NCBI GenBank assembly: GCA_965237595.1
Contig: CBDEFY010000001.1
Location: 558,001-622,000 of the forward strand
Reading direction: 5' to 3'
Source: UBA9611 sp965237595
GTDB lineage: Bacteria > Chloroflexota > Dehalococcoidia > Lucifugimonadales > UBA3495
DNA: 64,000 nucleotides
A program made the translations under genes and the position numbers. Every line of letters starts with the position of its first letter. The stretch's first letter is position 1. The notes beneath the pieces are model-generated. The model saw only the letters and a list, made by a program, of their open reading frames with translations. It had not been told where the DNA came from and searched no databases. Below, one piece after another: positions 63,076 through 64,000 of this stretch.

Positions 63076-64000
63076 GCCGGGAGCGGCGGCAGGACGATGG
63101 TGGACCGGCGGCACCCAGCCTTGTCCACAGTGAGACAGTGCGCCTTACTGAGCATCAGCAGGTCCAGCCTAAACTACCGGCGCAAGGGGACTTGCTTGGA
63201 GAACCTGACCGTGATGAAGGCGATGGACCACCAGTACCTAAGTACCCCCTTCTACGGGTCGCGGCGCATGAGGGTCTGGCTGGGCACTCAAGGTCACAGG
63301 GTGAACCGGAAGCGGGTCCAGCGTCTGATGCGGACCATGGGACTACGTGCCATCTACCGGTGGCCCCGGACCAACAAGCCGGGGCCAGGGCACAAGGTGT
63401 ATCCCTACCTCCTGAGCGGCATGGAGATCACCAGACCAAATCAGGTGTGGGCCGCCGACATCACCTACATCCCCATGGCCAAGGGTTTCTTATACCTGGT
63501 GGCCATCATGGATTGGTACACGCGGTACGTGGTGGCCTGGCGTCTTTCCAACACCTTGGATGCTGATTTCTGTGTCGAGACATTGGAGGAAGCGCTTGGC
63601 AAGGGGAAGCCAGAGGTCTTCAACACCGACCAGGGCAGCCAGTTCACCGGCGAAGCCTTTACCGGTCTCCTAGAGCAGCACGGAGTGAGAATCAGCATGG
63701 ACGGGAAGGGACGCTACACCGACAACATCTTGTTGGAGCGGCTGTGGCGCACGGTTAAGTACGAGGAGGTCTACCTGAAAGCCTACTCCAACGGGCGAGA
63801 AGCCAAGGCCGGGCTTGACGCATACTTCAGCTTCTACAACAACCAAAGACCCCACCAGGCCTTGGGCTACCGGACACCGGCTGAGGTGTTCAAAGGAGAC
63901 TTGGCGCCATCAGATGAACGGTCAATCAATGGGAAACGGGCACCGAACGGAGCGTTCTCAGACCTTGGAAAGACGGCGGAACTCTCACTTAGTTTTGCAC
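63072..64000 (+). pseudogene. IS3-family OrfB, frameshifted near its start
   Basis: Copies 1 and 2 read CGGCGGCGGGAGATGGTGGA after MSRE; here it is CGGCGGCAGGACGATGGTGG, one base longer, at about 63085-63096. The rest of the frame (MVDRRHPALSTVRQC to the rve motifs) is open to the window edge, so translation could restart at the internal ATG 63096. Probably a recent lesion. Confidence 0.75.

Larger units (their letters stand above)
62701..64000 (+). mobile_element. IS3-family element, copy 3 (runs off the window)
   Basis: It begins TGAGGTGGACCC at 62701 and is the inverse orientation of copies 1 and 2. The window ends about 30 bp before the expected right end. orfA is intact; orfB has a frameshift. 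Confidence 0.9.

Overview
The window is a patchwork of chromosomal genes, defence genes and mobile DNA, about 58-60% GC by eye. An uncultured Chloroflexota (Dehalococcoidia/SAR202-like) bacterium is a reasonable guess from the DUF3179 lipoprotein, LLM flavoprotein, Gfo/Idh oxidoreductase, replication-relaxation fragment and Thr/Pro-rich TlpA lipoprotein. This is inference; there is no rRNA or other taxonomic marker.

Layout. 1-7.0 kb: IS30 remnant, then a minus-strand operon with a mazF remnant, a type IIG restriction-modification enzyme and a Fic protein. 7.0-15.5 kb: intact IS1380, then gene debris (methyltransferase, KAP NTPase, cadherin-like, IS21, nuclease) around an intact OGG-type glycosylase, a replication-relaxation fragment, a broken IS630 and hicBA. 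15.6-29.3 kb: defence island on the minus strand with a SIR2-STAND-TPR protein, a DUF4062-NACHT protein, a DNA-methylase C-terminus, a second OGG-type glycosylase split by IS630, a HEPN protein and a DUF262 protein, interleaved with transposons. 29.4-37.9 kb: IS1182 remnant, secreted protein, a two-gene module of a membrane PH-like protein and a nuclease-like protein, Gfo/Idh oxidoreductase, IS3, and two ~146-bp MITEs. 38.5-55.8 kb: a ~3.1-kb inverted duplication whose arms carry an alpha/beta hydrolase and a DUF3179 lipoprotein. It encloses a satellite-phage-like module (AlpA, primase/VapE helicase, iteron-type palindrome, tyrosine integrase) next to a tRNA with anticodon UCA. 55.8-64 kb: phage-like small genes, IS1182, an ABC transporter cut by a second IS1380, and a third IS3 copy running off the end.

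The most notable signal is selenocysteine. Two unrelated genes, a TlpA/thioredoxin-like lipoprotein at ~9.1-9.9 kb and the DUF3179 lipoprotein (both duplicate copies), have an in-frame TGA exactly where the family has the first cysteine of a CxxC motif, giving UxxC. Reading continues to a natural stop in both. Each TGA is followed by a similar hairpin with a 3-bp apical stem and a bulged A on the 3' side. A tRNA-Sec-like gene (anticodon UCA, 6-bp D stem, long variable arm) lies about 250 bp upstream of one DUF3179 copy. Its acceptor strands do not pair, suggesting it is an integration-site chimera.

Defence content is dense: type IIG enzyme with Fic, HicBA, SIR2-STAND-TPR with a C-terminal cold-shock-like domain, DUF4062-NACHT, DUF262-HEPN-glycosylase, and a PH-like/nuclease pair. 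At least nine IS families or subgroups are present. Several copies are broken, so the region looks like a long-lived insertion sink.
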